The notes: generated by a model from the letters alone, not told the origin. A stretch of 19,264 nucleotides of DNA from JAYQUR01 sp038133505 (GCA_038133505.1 JAYPTI010000047.1:1-19264); one strand, 5' to 3'; positions 1 to 7,810 are shown, counted from the stretch's first letter. A program made the numbers and translations.

Positions 1-630
1 CACGTAGATCGCCTTGCGGCCCGAGACCGGGTGCGTGCGGACCACCGGGTGCGTCGGGTTCGGGTAGAGCTCCTCCATCCGGCGCAGTTTCGCGCGATCC
101 TCCTCGCTGTCGGTGAACAGGACGCGAAAATTCTTGAAGTCGTGCACCGCCTCGAGCGAGTCGATCAGCGCGCGGACCGCGTCGCTCAGCCCGTCGTAGG
201 CCGCCGTCATGTCGGCCCACAGCGTATCGCCGCCGGCCGGCGGCACGACGAGCGAGCGCAGGATCGAATAGCGCGTCGGGCGCTCGCGGAAGGTGGTGTC
301 GGAGTGCCAGACGTCGGTCGACAGGACCGGATTGTCCTTGTGGTTGTCGAGCACCATGATCTCGGGGAACGCGCCCTCGGGCCGGAAGGGATGCACCTCC
401 AGCTCGCCGAACATGCGGCCGATCTCGACGTGGCGTGCCGTCGAGATGTGCTGGTCGCGCAGATAGACGATCTTGTGTTCGATCAGCGCTGCCTCGAACG
501 CCCGGAAGGTTGCATCGTCGAGCGTCCTGTTGAGATCGAGCCCGTGAATTTCGGCGCCGATGGTCGGGCCGATGCGCTCGATCTCGAACGGCGCCGGGAC
601 CGCATCTTCGGATTTCGAGACCGCGCTCAT
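1..630 (-). CDS. TauD/TfdA-family Fe(II)/2-oxoglutarate dioxygenase, N-terminal part (cut by window edge)
   Basis: The family uses Fe(II), O2 and 2-oxoglutarate to hydroxylate a substrate (taurine, 2,4-D and many others) in the cytosol. 210 codons are visible from the ATG at 630. The HxD iron-binding motif is present as WHSDTTF with H109 and D111, followed by the GGDTLWADM stretch at about 133-141 and an HPVVRTHP stretch near 194-201 that is typical of TauD proteins. The second iron histidine and the C-terminal arginine lie beyond base 1. A GGAG sits 8 bases before the ATG, and the gene follows the VOC gene by only 4 bases, so it is the last visible member of the minus-strand run that starts near 4107. 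The family call is firm. The substrate is unknown: neighbours suggest an organic ring or side-chain oxidation rather than sulfonate use, but that is inference. Confidence 0.9.
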   Translation of the reverse strand, partial: MSAVSKSEDAVPAPFEIERIGPTIGAEIHGLDLNRTLDDATFRAFEAALIEHKIVYLRDQHISTARHVEIGRMFGELEVHPFRPEGAFPEIMVLDNHKDNPVLSTDVWHSDTTFRERPTRYSILRSLVVPPAGGDTLWADMTAAYDGLSDAVRALIDSLEAVHDFKNFRVLFTDSEEDRAKLRRMEELYPNPTHPVVRTHPVSGRKAIYV

Positions 631-634
631 GCGC

Positions 635-1261
635 TTACTCCGCCGGAACCTCAGCTTCGATCTCGTGCTCGACGAGCGGCATGGCCTTCAGCCACTTCTC
701 GACCTCGGCCGGATCGTCGAACAGGGTCTCGAGCTCGGCGCGGGCTTCGGCCTCGGTCTGGCAGCCGGATTCGATCACCGACAGGTTGGCGTCCGCAATG
801 CTGGTCGCCAGCTCCAGCCGGATGCCGTTCGGGTCGTAGAAATAGGCCGACCAGAAGCGCCCGCCCAGATGGCACGGCCCGATCAGGTCGACGCCGCAGG
901 ATTTCACGTGCTCGCACAGCTCGTCGAACCTGTCCTTAGGCACATGGAAAGCGATGTGCTGCATGCCGCCCGGCAGGTCGCGGTTCGACCGGTCGAGTCC
1001 CTTCGGGTATTCGAAGAAGGCGAGGAACGAGTCGTTCCCCATGTTGAAGAAGTAATGGCGCAGGTTCTCGTAGGGCGGCTGGCCGCGGTCGCGCTCGAAC
1101 GGGACGCGGCGCACATGGACGAGCTGCATCTTGAGCACCCGCGTGTAGAAATCCATCGTCGCCGGCATGTCGTCGGTGACGAAGGCCAGGTGATCGATGC
1201 CGCGCACGCCGACGGGCTTGAGGTCGGGGCGGTCGAGTTCGGGCTTGCTCATCTCGTTCAT
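635..1261 (-). CDS. VOC-superfamily (glyoxalase/extradiol-dioxygenase fold) protein
   Basis: A 208-residue metal-dependent vicinal-oxygen-chelate protein with two beta-alpha-beta-beta-beta modules. Candidate metal ligands are H24 (GIDHLAF), E84 (AFFEYP), H102 (MQHIAFH) and E150 (GIRLELA). A YDPNGIRLE motif near 142-150 is typical of the second module, and an acidic tail of about 45 residues follows. The start at 1261 is chosen because it forms an ATGA overlap with the stop of the alpha/beta hydrolase; a second in-frame ATG at 1252 is possible. A longer reading that begins near 1465 would run through the hydrolase gene and has no family support. It is too short for a classical two-domain catechol extradiol dioxygenase such as HsaC, so ring cleavage is not established. 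Isomerase, lyase or dioxygenase activity are all open. Confidence 0.88.
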   Translation of the reverse strand: MNEMSKPELDRPDLKPVGVRGIDHLAFVTDDMPATMDFYTRVLKMQLVHVRRVPFERDRGQPPYENLRHYFFNMGNDSFLAFFEYPKGLDRSNRDLPGGMQHIAFHVPKDRFDELCEHVKSCGVDLIGPCHLGGRFWSAYFYDPNGIRLELATSIADANLSVIESGCQTEAEARAELETLFDDPAEVEKWLKAMPLVEHEIEAEVPAE

Positions 1262-2112
1262 GGCTTGTCCTCCAGGAAACGGTTCACCTCGGCGATAAGC
1301 GCGTCGGGCGCATCGCCCGCGACGTCGTGGCTCGCATCGACCTGAACCAGCGTGATGTTCGAATTGGTTGCCTTGACCTTGTCGACGTTCTCTTCGGCGA
1401 ACATGTCGGAGCGGGTACCGCGGACGACCAGCGTCGGGCACTGCACCTCGGCCAGTTTGGCCCACATGTCGGGACCGCCGCCGCCACCCTCGCCCGCTAG
1501 CACCTTGCGGAAGCGCTCGCGATGGAACGTGTCGCGCTTGATCGCGTAGCCGCCGTCGACGGGCATCAGATAGGCTTCCATTCGCTTGCGGTACGGGTCG
1601 GCGGCGGACATGGCTGGGTCCTTGCCGAAATAGGACAACGCGTCTTCGACGGTCAGAAAGACGTTGGGGACGCCGGCAACGGTTTTCGTCACCCGCTGCG
1701 ATCCCGCCTTCGCGTTGACCGGCGAGTAGTCACACAGGATCAGCGTCGACATGCGGTCGGGGTTCTCGGCCGCGCACCACGTGCTGTTGCGCCCGCCCAT
1801 CGAATGCCCCATGAGGTTGACCTTGTCCCAGCCGAGATGGTCCATGACCGCGATGCAATCGCCCGCGAAATCGCCGATGCCGTAGGCTTCGCTCGCGCTC
1901 CAAGTGGAGTCCCCGAAGCCGCGCATGTCCATCGCCACGACCTCGCGTCCCCCGGATGCAAGCGCCGACGCGACCGGAATCCAGTCGTAGGAGAAGTAGC
2001 TGAGCCCATGGCCGATCAGGACCGGCGTCGCGCCCGGCGCACCGAATCGACGATAGAACAGCTCCACGTCACCGGTCTTCACCGTACCGGTATCGTGCGC
2101 CGCAAGCGCCAT
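1258..2112 (-). CDS. alpha/beta hydrolase
   Basis: A 284-residue single-domain alpha/beta-hydrolase, cytosolic, with no signal peptide. The oxyanion HG pair is at 35-36 (LIGHGLS), the nucleophile elbow is GHSMGG with S104, the acid is probably D236 (RGTRSDMF), and the catalytic histidine is H262 (ASHDVAGD). The length and motifs resemble the meta-cleavage-product hydrolases, epoxide hydrolases and esterases of catabolic operons. The ATG at 2112 has a strong GGAGG five to six bases upstream and follows the flavin-hydroxylase stop by 25 bases. The gene is translationally coupled by ATGA to the VOC gene. Grouping with an HsaA-like hydroxylase and a VOC protein recalls the HsaA-HsaC-HsaD order of steroid ring degradation, but HsaD identity is not claimed. 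C-C hydrolase, lactonase and esterase remain alternatives. Confidence 0.9.
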   Translation of the reverse strand: MALAAHDTGTVKTGDVELFYRRFGAPGATPVLIGHGLSYFSYDWIPVASALASGGREVVAMDMRGFGDSTWSASEAYGIGDFAGDCIAVMDHLGWDKVNLMGHSMGGRNSTWCAAENPDRMSTLILCDYSPVNAKAGSQRVTKTVAGVPNVFLTVEDALSYFGKDPAMSAADPYRKRMEAYLMPVDGGYAIKRDTFHRERFRKVLAGEGGGGGPDMWAKLAEVQCPTLVVRGTRSDMFAEENVDKVKATNSNITLVQVDASHDVAGDAPDALIAEVNRFLEDKP

Positions 2113-2137
2113 GTTTCCTCCCGGGATACCTGTTTCC

Positions 2138-3340
2138 CTAATTATAGGGCGGCTTCGGATCGATTCCGAGAGCGTATCGGCCGCGGTTTTCGGAGGCGCT
2201 GTCGTGGTCGAGCACCACGTGGCTGCGGATCGCCATGGCGTCGCGGAACAGCCGCTGCAGCGGGCTGTGGTCGAATGTTGCGCCGGTCCCGCCCACCTTG
2301 AACATATCCAGGACGATTTCGGCGCTCATCCGGAGGATCTCCGCGCCCCGGAGACGATAGCGGAGCCGGTCGGCGGACGTGAACACGTGCCCGGCCTCGG
2401 CGAGGCTCTGAAAATCATGTGCGATGTCGAGCAGCAGGGTCCGGGCGACCTCGGCGCGGTCGATCGCGTTTCCGAGGGCGATCTGCGCCGGCGCGTTCTC
2501 CGTCGCGGCATTCGTCATCAGCGCGCTCTTCCGGCCTTCGAGGCGCTCCCGGAAAGCCTCCGTCGCGGCCAGCGCCAGCCCTACCGCCGGGGCGGCCACC
2601 ACCATTCCGAAGATCGGAATACGCGGCACGCCCTGGAACAGCGAGCCCGGATTGGCCGAAGCGCCGGGCGGCGGCGCGTCGTCGTGCCGCCAGAAATTCA
2701 GCGCGCGGTGCGCCGGCACGAACAGGTCGTCGAGCACGACCGTCTTGGAGCCCGTGCCGCGCAGCCCAAGCACGTGCCAGTCGTCGATAACCTCGGCGAC
2801 GTCTGTTCGCGAAACGAGAAAGGTGAAGGAATGCCGCGCACCCTTTTCGGGGGCGTCCGGATCGAATGCGGACAGCAGCAGCCAGTTGCACTGGTCGACG
2901 CCGCTGACATAGGGCCACCTGCCCGTCAGCCGGTAGCCGCCATCAGCCTTCACGGCCGTGGTCGTCGGCCCGGTCACGAGGCAGGTCATCAGGTCCGCGC
3001 CGCTCGCGGCATAGACCTCGTCCTGCGCTTCCTTCGCATAACAGCCGACGAAGCGGTTCTGGCTGGCGCACAAGCTCGTCACCCACGCATCCGACGCGCA
3101 GCCGCGCGCCAGTTCGAGCACGCACTCGACGAGGACCGGCACGCCGAGTTCGTAGCCGCCGTATGACTTCGCCTGGAGAATCTTCAGAAAACTCGCCTCG
3201 CGCAGCAGCCGGTCGTTTTCAGGCAGCATCGAGCGATTCTTGTCGGTCGCCGCCGCGCGTTCCGCCAGTATCGGAGCGATTTCGCGGGCGCGGGCGACCA
3301 TCTCTTCGCCGGTGGGAATCGTTTCTACCTTGGCGTCCAT
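2138..3340 (-). CDS. HsaA/HpaB-C2-type flavin-dependent hydroxylase (acyl-CoA-dehydrogenase fold), copy 1
   Basis: A 400-residue protein of the acyl-CoA dehydrogenase fold, closest in motif content to two-component flavin monooxygenase oxygenases such as HsaA and 4-hydroxyphenylacetate hydroxylase C2. Visible signatures are GRWPYVSGVDQ at 140-150, the WHVLGLRGTGSK segment around 188-199, a DLFVP strand around 205-209, and HSPLQRLFRDAMAI near 358-371 in the C-terminal helical domain. Such enzymes hydroxylate phenolic or other substrates with reduced FMN/FAD from a separate reductase; no reductase gene is in the window. The start at 3340 (ATG, GTGGAG upstream) lies inside the end of the Sel1 gene, a 16-base overlap. 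The longer reading upstream lies wholly inside that gene and was rejected. A second 400-residue relative is at 13794-14996. A true acyl-CoA dehydrogenase is less likely. Confidence 0.85.
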   Translation of the reverse strand: MDAKVETIPTGEEMVARAREIAPILAERAAATDKNRSMLPENDRLLREASFLKILQAKSYGGYELGVPVLVECVLELARGCASDAWVTSLCASQNRFVGCYAKEAQDEVYAASGADLMTCLVTGPTTTAVKADGGYRLTGRWPYVSGVDQCNWLLLSAFDPDAPEKGARHSFTFLVSRTDVAEVIDDWHVLGLRGTGSKTVVLDDLFVPAHRALNFWRHDDAPPPGASANPGSLFQGVPRIPIFGMVVAAPAVGLALAATEAFRERLEGRKSALMTNAATENAPAQIALGNAIDRAEVARTLLLDIAHDFQSLAEAGHVFTSADRLRYRLRGAEILRMSAEIVLDMFKVGGTGATFDHSPLQRLFRDAMAIRSHVVLDHDSASENRGRYALGIDPKPPYN

Positions 3341-4107
3341 GTCTCCACCAGCTTCTTCGCTTCCGCGACCTGTTCGGGTGTCATCTGTTCCTCGAGCGCC
3401 TTGTAGACGCGAGCAGCCTGTTCCTCGCCGCGATTGGCGGCGAGACGGAACCATTTATAGGCGATAACGGGATCGGTCTTTCCGAACACCCCCTGCAGCG
3501 TGACCGAGCCGAGGGCCATAAGCGCCTCGACGTATCCCTGGTCGGCGGCCCGCGAGACCCAGCCGAGACCGTCTTCTATCCGCTGTTCGCCGCCGACGCC
3601 GTTCACCAGCGCCGCGCCGAACTGGAACTGCGCCTGTGGATCGCCCTGTTCAGCGGATTTGCGCATCCAGTCGAGCCCGGTCGCCGCGTTCTGCGCGACG
3701 CCGATCCCGCTGAGATAGCGCGTGCCGATCTCGAATTGCGCTTCCGCATCGCCCTGTGCCGCCGCCTTTTCGAGCCAGCGGGCGCTCTCGGCCACATCTT
3801 CGGCAACGGCAGATCCTTCGCGGTAGATCATCGCGAGCATCATCTGCGCGGGAAGGCTTCCCTGCTCTCCCGCCTTCCGCATCCAGGCCACCGCAGCAGC
3901 CGCGTCCTTTGCGATGCCGCGGCCCGCGAGCATCAATTCCGCGAGCGCGAGCTGAGCCGCCGCGTCGCCGCCTTCGGCGAGCCGCGTCAGCGACGCCGGA
4001 TCGCCGGACAGGGCCGCACGTCGGGCCGCGCCCATGTCTGCGGACGCGCCGGAAAACGGGGTCGCTGCGATCAGGAAACCAGCCATAAGGATGAGCGGGA
4101 CGCGCAT
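3325..4107 (-). CDS. secreted Sel1-repeat (TPR-like) protein
   Basis: A protein of about 260 residues: a signal peptide (MRVPLILMAGFLIAATPF, probable cleavage after GASA) followed by roughly five Sel1-like repeats. The repeats are recognisable by recurring A-x-x-G-D-x-x-A-Q-x-x-L-G-type and G-x-G-V-x-x-D/N-x-x-x-A-x-x-W-x-x-K-A-A-x-Q-G phrases covering most of the mature chain. Sel1 repeats form helical solenoids that hold protein partners; no catalytic motif is visible. The chosen ATG at 4107 has AGGG six bases upstream, and an in-frame ATG at 4122 is also possible. The gene is divergent from the DHODH-like gene, with about 75 bases between starts, and its 3' end overlaps the start of the flavin hydroxylase. 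It may be the first gene of the catabolic run or only an upstream neighbour. Confidence 0.85.
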   Translation of the reverse strand: MRVPLILMAGFLIAATPFSGASADMGAARRAALSGDPASLTRLAEGGDAAAQLALAELMLAGRGIAKDAAAAVAWMRKAGEQGSLPAQMMLAMIYREGSAVAEDVAESARWLEKAAAQGDAEAQFEIGTRYLSGIGVAQNAATGLDWMRKSAEQGDPQAQFQFGAALVNGVGGEQRIEDGLGWVSRAADQGYVEALMALGSVTLQGVFGKTDPVIAYKWFRLAANRGEEQAARVYKALEEQMTPEQVAEAKKLVETWTPR

Positions 4108-4168
4108 GCCGAACCCTAGCATATTCCGGCCAAAGCGCGGGATATATGTGTTACATCAACGCCATAAC

Positions 4169-4176
4169 AGGGAGGA
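4169..4176 (+). promoter_or_regulatory. Shine-Dalgarno that fixes the GTG start of the DHODH-like gene
   Basis: AGGGAGGA lies five bases before a GTG at 4182. Nothing comparable precedes the more upstream in-frame ATG at 4146, and the conserved fold begins only after residue 8 of the GTG-started chain, so the GTG is the better start. Confidence 0.7.
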
Positions 4177-4181
4177 ACGAG

Positions 4182-5234
4182 GTGAGCGACGCGACCAGGA
4201 CGACAATCGGCAACATCGTTTTGAACAATCCCGTCATCTGCGGCTCCGGCGAGCACGTGTTGACGGAGGCCGGGCTTCGCTCTGCGATGGCGACCGGCGT
4301 CGGCGCCGTGATCGCAAAGTCCTTCAACGAGGTCCAGGCGGCCAAGGACCAGCTCGAGCGGACCGATTATGCGCTCCTCGACGGGAACTGGAACCGCCTG
4401 CCGTGGGACTTCACCGCACCGCGCGACGCGACCCTCGCCAGCCGGTCTGGCCTCCAGACGATGGATTTCGACGACTGGCTTGCCATCGTCGCCCGGCTCG
4501 ATGCCGAAGCCGCAGCAAGCGGTCAGTACGTGGCCGCCAGCATCATCCTCGCCGACCTCGACGCCGCCGTCGACATGGCGAAGAAGGTCGAGGCCGCAGG
4601 CGTTCGGCTGCTCGAATTCAATATCGGTACGCCCTACGGCGACGAAGCGGCGGGCGTCGTCTCGACCGAACGCGCGGGCGACCGGGTCACCGCATACGTG
4701 AAGGCCTTGTGCGCCGCAGTCGACATCCCGGTCTGGGCCAAGATCACCGGGCAGAGCGAGAACGTCGCCGCGCTCGCCGAGGCAGCCCTCGCAGGCGGCG
4801 CCGAAGCGGCCTGCCTGATGGGACGCTTCCTCGGCATGATCCCTGAACTCGACACCCAGGCGCCGCTCCTCGGCACCAATCTGGGCACCGGCGGCGGATG
4901 GGCGCTGCCCATGACCTGTTACTGGCTCGGGAAATCCCGCGCCAGGCTTGGACCCGATGCGCCGCTGATCGGCATGAACGGCGCCCGCGACGGCAATGAC
5001 GTGCTGCGGATGCTGCTCGCCGGCGCGCACGCGGCGCAGATTTCGACAGCCGCGTTCACCAATGGCTTCGGCGTTCTGGAAGAGGCCGTGAAGACGGTCG
5101 AGAAGTACCTGTCGGAGCGCGGGGAAAAGGCCTCCGAAATCATCGGGCGCGCGGCCGACAAGGTCGTCCCGTTCACCGACCTGCCGATGCGGCCCGGTTT
5201 CTGGCGGAACTTTGCGCCGCCGGGGGCCGTGTGA
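4182..5234 (+). CDS. dihydroorotate dehydrogenase-like FMN protein (PreA/PyrD family) lacking the usual active-site Cys
   Basis: A 350-residue TIM-barrel flavoprotein of the class-1 dihydroorotate/dihydropyrimidine dehydrogenase family. Visible are NPVICGSGE (16-24), the lysine of GAVIAKSF (K46), an asparagine strand EFNIGTP (N147), WAKITGQ (K187), and the glycine-rich phosphate-binding end MNGARDG (265-271) followed by a helix and ISTA. In PyrD and PreA proteins the N-x-S-C-P motif supplies or neighbours the catalytic base; here it reads N-I-G-T-P, with T150 where cysteine is usual. A role in pyrimidine synthesis is therefore doubtful, and a different flavin reduction or dehydrogenation is likely. 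There is no Fe-S ferredoxin domain of the PreA type. The gene overlaps the next one by GTGA and is probably co-translated with it. The GTG start is supported by a strong Shine-Dalgarno. Confidence 0.85.
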   Translation: MSDATRTTIGNIVLNNPVICGSGEHVLTEAGLRSAMATGVGAVIAKSFNEVQAAKDQLERTDYALLDGNWNRLPWDFTAPRDATLASRSGLQTMDFDDWLAIVARLDAEAAASGQYVAASIILADLDAAVDMAKKVEAAGVRLLEFNIGTPYGDEAAGVVSTERAGDRVTAYVKALCAAVDIPVWAKITGQSENVAALAEAALAGGAEAACLMGRFLGMIPELDTQAPLLGTNLGTGGGWALPMTCYWLGKSRARLGPDAPLIGMNGARDGNDVLRMLLAGAHAAQISTAAFTNGFGVLEEAVKTVEKYLSERGEKASEIIGRAADKVVPFTDLPMRPGFWRNFAPPGAV

Positions 5235-5965
5235 CCGCCGATTTCGACAGCAAGCAGGCCGCCCGGCAGGCGATCTGGGACCGGCTGAGAGAGGAAAAGC
5301 TCGCGCGTTTCCCGTTTCCGCCGCACGGCCGCATCCCGAACTTCAAGGGCGCGAAGGAAGCGGCGCTTCGGCTGTTCGACGAGCCCGAATGGCGGGACGC
5401 GAAACGCATCAAGGTCAACCCGGACTCGCCTCAAAAGTACGTCCGTGCGGAAGCGCTGAAGCGCGGGATCGTCGTCTATGTCCCGACGCCCCGGCTGAAG
5501 GGCGGTTTCATGAAGCTCGACCCGGCGAAAATCCCGTTCGATGCCATCGGCGACGCTTCGCAGATGTCCCGATGCGCGAGGTGGGCGGAACCAGTCGAGC
5601 TTCGCGACATGCCGCAGCTCGACGCGATCGTCACCGGTTGCGTCGCCGTGACGGACGGCGGCCGGCGCGCGGGCAAGGGAGAGGGATACAGCGACATCGA
5701 GTTCGCAATTCTGCGGGAACTCGGCCACGATGCGGTACCTGTGGCAACCACGGTGAACGACGTGCAGGTGGTTGGCGGCTTTCCCATCGAAGCGAACGAT
5801 CTGCCTCTGACCGTGATCGCCACGCCGGCCCGGACGATCCGCGTTTCCGATCCGCCGCCGCCGCCCTCGGCGATCGAATGGGACCGTCTCAGCGACCAAG
5901 ATCTCTCCGAAATGCCGATCCTTAGGGAACTGAAAGCGCTTACGAGAAAGCGGAAAGATCGCTGA
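5231..5965 (+). CDS. 5-formyltetrahydrofolate cyclo-ligase-family (MTHFSD-like) protein
   Basis: A 244-residue cytosolic protein of the 5-formyl-THF cyclo-ligase fold. The N-terminus (SKQAARQAIWDRLREEKLARFP) and the glycine-rich nucleotide/folate loop GRRAGKGEGYSDIEFA near 144-159 match the family, as does a following strand with HDAVPVATTV. True cyclo-ligases (about 180-200 residues) convert 5-formyl-THF to methenyl-THF with ATP. This longer form resembles the MTHFSD-like branch, whose activity is poorly defined. The proline-rich linker near 207-212 and the basic C-terminal tail (RKRKDR) are additions. The GTG start overlaps the stop of the DHODH-like gene (GTGA), indicating translational coupling. 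A joint function of the two proteins is plausible, but which one is unknown. Confidence 0.8.
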   Translation: MTADFDSKQAARQAIWDRLREEKLARFPFPPHGRIPNFKGAKEAALRLFDEPEWRDAKRIKVNPDSPQKYVRAEALKRGIVVYVPTPRLKGGFMKLDPAKIPFDAIGDASQMSRCARWAEPVELRDMPQLDAIVTGCVAVTDGGRRAGKGEGYSDIEFAILRELGHDAVPVATTVNDVQVVGGFPIEANDLPLTVIATPARTIRVSDPPPPPSAIEWDRLSDQDLSEMPILRELKALTRKRKDR

Positions 5966-6048
5966 TTTTCAGTGTTGATTCAAAAAGTTCCATTATTAGT
6001 TCATAGTGAGATCGCTGTCGTAAGCTCGACGAAAACGCCTGCGAGACG

Positions 6049-6321
6049 ATGAGTGCCAACACGGTCATAAAGCGCGTTGCCGCCGCCTTTGTCGGCGCCA
6101 TGATCCTGTCCGCGTCGGTCCCCGTCTCTGCGGTCGTTCAGGAGGATGCGCGGGCGGACTACTACCAGCGCGCGCTCGAGCTGATCGACAAGAAGGATTA
6201 TTCGGGCACCGTCATCCTCCTCAAGAACACGCTTCAGGCGGACGGTCGCGACCTCAACGCCCGGGTCGAACTCGCCAACACGAACCTCAAGATGGAAGAC
6301 GGCGTATCGGTCATCGGTTGA
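6049..6321 (+). CDS. truncated N-terminal remnant of a PrsT-like (PEP-CTERM-system) TPR protein
   Basis: A 90-residue open frame: a signal peptide (residues 1 to about 28, ending SVPVSA) and then one TPR-like unit. The phrases DYYQRALELIDKKDYSGTV, LLKNTLQADG and ARVELANTNLKMEDG strongly recall the start of PrsT-type TPR proteins of exosortase/PEP-CTERM systems (calls of the kind KGDYRAAIIQLKNALQ...). Those proteins run for hundreds of residues with many repeats, whereas this one stops after DGVSVIG, exactly where it meets the convergent epimerase gene (11-base 3' overlap). No continuation is seen in other frames. I read it as the leftover of a larger gene cut by a rearrangement; a short genuine TPR protein is the alternative. 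No clear Shine-Dalgarno is visible. Confidence 0.55.
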   Translation: MSANTVIKRVAAAFVGAMILSASVPVSAVVQEDARADYYQRALELIDKKDYSGTVILLKNTLQADGRDLNARVELANTNLKMEDGVSVIG

Positions 6322-7243
6322 GCGAGTCGATCAGCAGCGCCAACCCGTCTTGAAGCGTGGTGCCGGCTTTAATGCCGAACGCAGCTTCGGCGCGCGACGG
6401 ATCGCCGTACGACGTGCGGATATCGCCGACGCGCGCCGGGCCGTGCTCGACGGCGAGCGCCAGTCCGCCCTGAGACATCGCCCCGACCAGATCGAGCAAA
6501 GAAGCCGATTTGCCGGTACAGACGTTGAACACCTCGGCTTCGGTCGAGGTTTTTTCCATGCCCGCGATGACGAAGCGGACGCAATCGGCAACGTAGACGA
6601 AGTCCCGGACCTGCAGTCCGTCTCCGTAGATCGTCGCAGTGCGGCCGCTTGCCATCCGATCGGCAAAGATCGAGATGACGCCGGAATAGGGCGAGCCGGG
6701 ATCCTGACGCGGGCCGTAGATGTTGAAGAACCTGAACCCGGTCGTGGCGACGCCGTGCACGTTTCCGGCAACCCGGGCGTGCTGCTCGCACCCCAGCTTG
6801 TCGGCGCCGTAGGCGGTCAGCGGGCGTTTTTCGGCGTCTTCCGAGAGCGGAACGTTCGGGTTGTCCCCGTAGACTGCAGCCGACGAAGCATAGACGACGG
6901 GGACAGGACCGCCGGCGCCGGCCGTCCGCGCGGCGTCGAACACGTTGATCGCCCCGGTGAGATTGACGGCGTGGGTCCGCCCCCATTCCTCGTTGGACCG
7001 CTGCACGGACGCGATTGCCGCCAGATGAAAGCAGCCGTCGACGCCGGCCATCGCATGGGAAACGACATCCGGCCGGGAGACGTCGCCAACCACGATTTCC
7101 GCCGCATCGCGCACATTGGCGCGCTTGCCGGTGGACAGGTCGTCAAGGATTCTCACGCGATGACCGGCGTCGAGAAGCGCATCGGTCAGGTGCGATCCGA
7201 TGAAACCGCAACCGCCGGTAACGAGATAGAAAGCCAAGCGCAC
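6311..7243 (-). CDS. NAD-dependent sugar-nucleotide epimerase/dehydratase (GalE-like extended SDR)
   Basis: A 310-residue extended short-chain dehydrogenase. The Rossmann NAD site reads GGCGFIGSH (10-18), the acidic residue after beta-2 is in LDDLSTGK, the active-site serine is in YASSAAVYG (S120/S121), and the catalytic pair is Y145-x-x-x-K149 in TAYGADK. The phrases RFFNIYGPRQDP and VRDFVYVADC place it with UDP-glucose/UDP-GlcNAc 4-epimerases and related enzymes that make sugars for surface polysaccharides. The gene starts at GTG (7243) or, with better Shine-Dalgarno spacing and a more usual N-terminus, at the in-frame TTG at 7237; GGAG lies just upstream. Its 3' end collides with the truncated PrsT-like gene, fitting a broken exopolysaccharide region. 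The exact sugar is not determinable. Confidence 0.88.
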   Translation of the reverse strand: MRLAFYLVTGGCGFIGSHLTDALLDAGHRVRILDDLSTGKRANVRDAAEIVVGDVSRPDVVSHAMAGVDGCFHLAAIASVQRSNEEWGRTHAVNLTGAINVFDAARTAGAGGPVPVVYASSAAVYGDNPNVPLSEDAEKRPLTAYGADKLGCEQHARVAGNVHGVATTGFRFFNIYGPRQDPGSPYSGVISIFADRMASGRTATIYGDGLQVRDFVYVADCVRFVIAGMEKTSTEAEVFNVCTGKSASLLDLVGAMSQGGLALAVEHGPARVGDIRTSYGDPSRAEAAFGIKAGTTLQDGLALLIDSLNR

Positions 7244-7374
7244 TCTCCGCGAAGGGCGAAACCGGGCGTGACCCTATTCGAAACGACGTTTGCGCGAAAG
7301 TCCCGGCGGCTTGGGCGAGACACGCGACGCCGCTAAAATAGACATTCCCTTCAGCGCACCGGAAACCGATCGAC

Positions 7375-7788
7375 ATGGACCCCGTCATACAGAGCTTCCT
7401 TACCGGATTTCCGGTTTTGCTGCTGCATTTCGCCGTCACGCTCGCAATCCTTGCCGCGGGCGTCGCCCTCTATCATCTCATCACGCCCTATCACGAGCTG
7501 CGGCTGATCAGGGGCGGCAATACCGCCGCTGCAATATCCTTCTCTGCGGCGATCGTGGGCCTCGCCATCCCGCTCGCCGTCTGCATGGCGACGAGCGTCA
7601 ATGTCTGGGACATCGTCGTCTGGGGAGTCGTGACGCTGCTGATCCAGCTTCTCGCCTTCCGGATCGGCGACGCCCTGCTCAAGGACCTGCCGACCCGCAT
7701 CGAGAGCGGCGAGATCGGAGCCGCCGTCCTCGTCCTCGGCATCAAGATCGCCATCGCGCTGATCAACGCCGCGGCGGTCGCCGGCTGA
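7375..7788 (+). CDS. DUF350-family inner-membrane protein
   Basis: A 137-residue, very hydrophobic protein with four predicted membrane segments (about 12-34, 52-73, 78-98 and 113-136). The phrases RGGNTAAAISFSAAIVGLAIPLA and DIVVWGVVTLLIQLL match the DUF350 pattern, in which two homologous two-helix halves are joined by a short charged loop (here around KDLPTRIESGEIGAA). No biochemical role is established for the family. The ATG at 7375 stands in a 131-base gap divergent from the epimerase, and the protease gene follows after 22 bases, so the two are probably one transcript. Family assignment is fairly secure; function is unknown. Confidence 0.8.
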   Translation: MDPVIQSFLTGFPVLLLHFAVTLAILAAGVALYHLITPYHELRLIRGGNTAAAISFSAAIVGLAIPLAVCMATSVNVWDIVVWGVVTLLIQLLAFRIGDALLKDLPTRIESGEIGAAVLVLGIKIAIALINAAAVAG

Positions 7789-7810
7789 GAGAAAGGGGCG
7801 GGCATTCGCC

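Noticed and set aside
5966..6048. Promoter or terminator in the A/T-richer gap before the PrsT-like remnant
   Set aside because: I found only short 4-5 bp dyads and no -35/-10 pair at proper spacing, nor a -24/-12 site.
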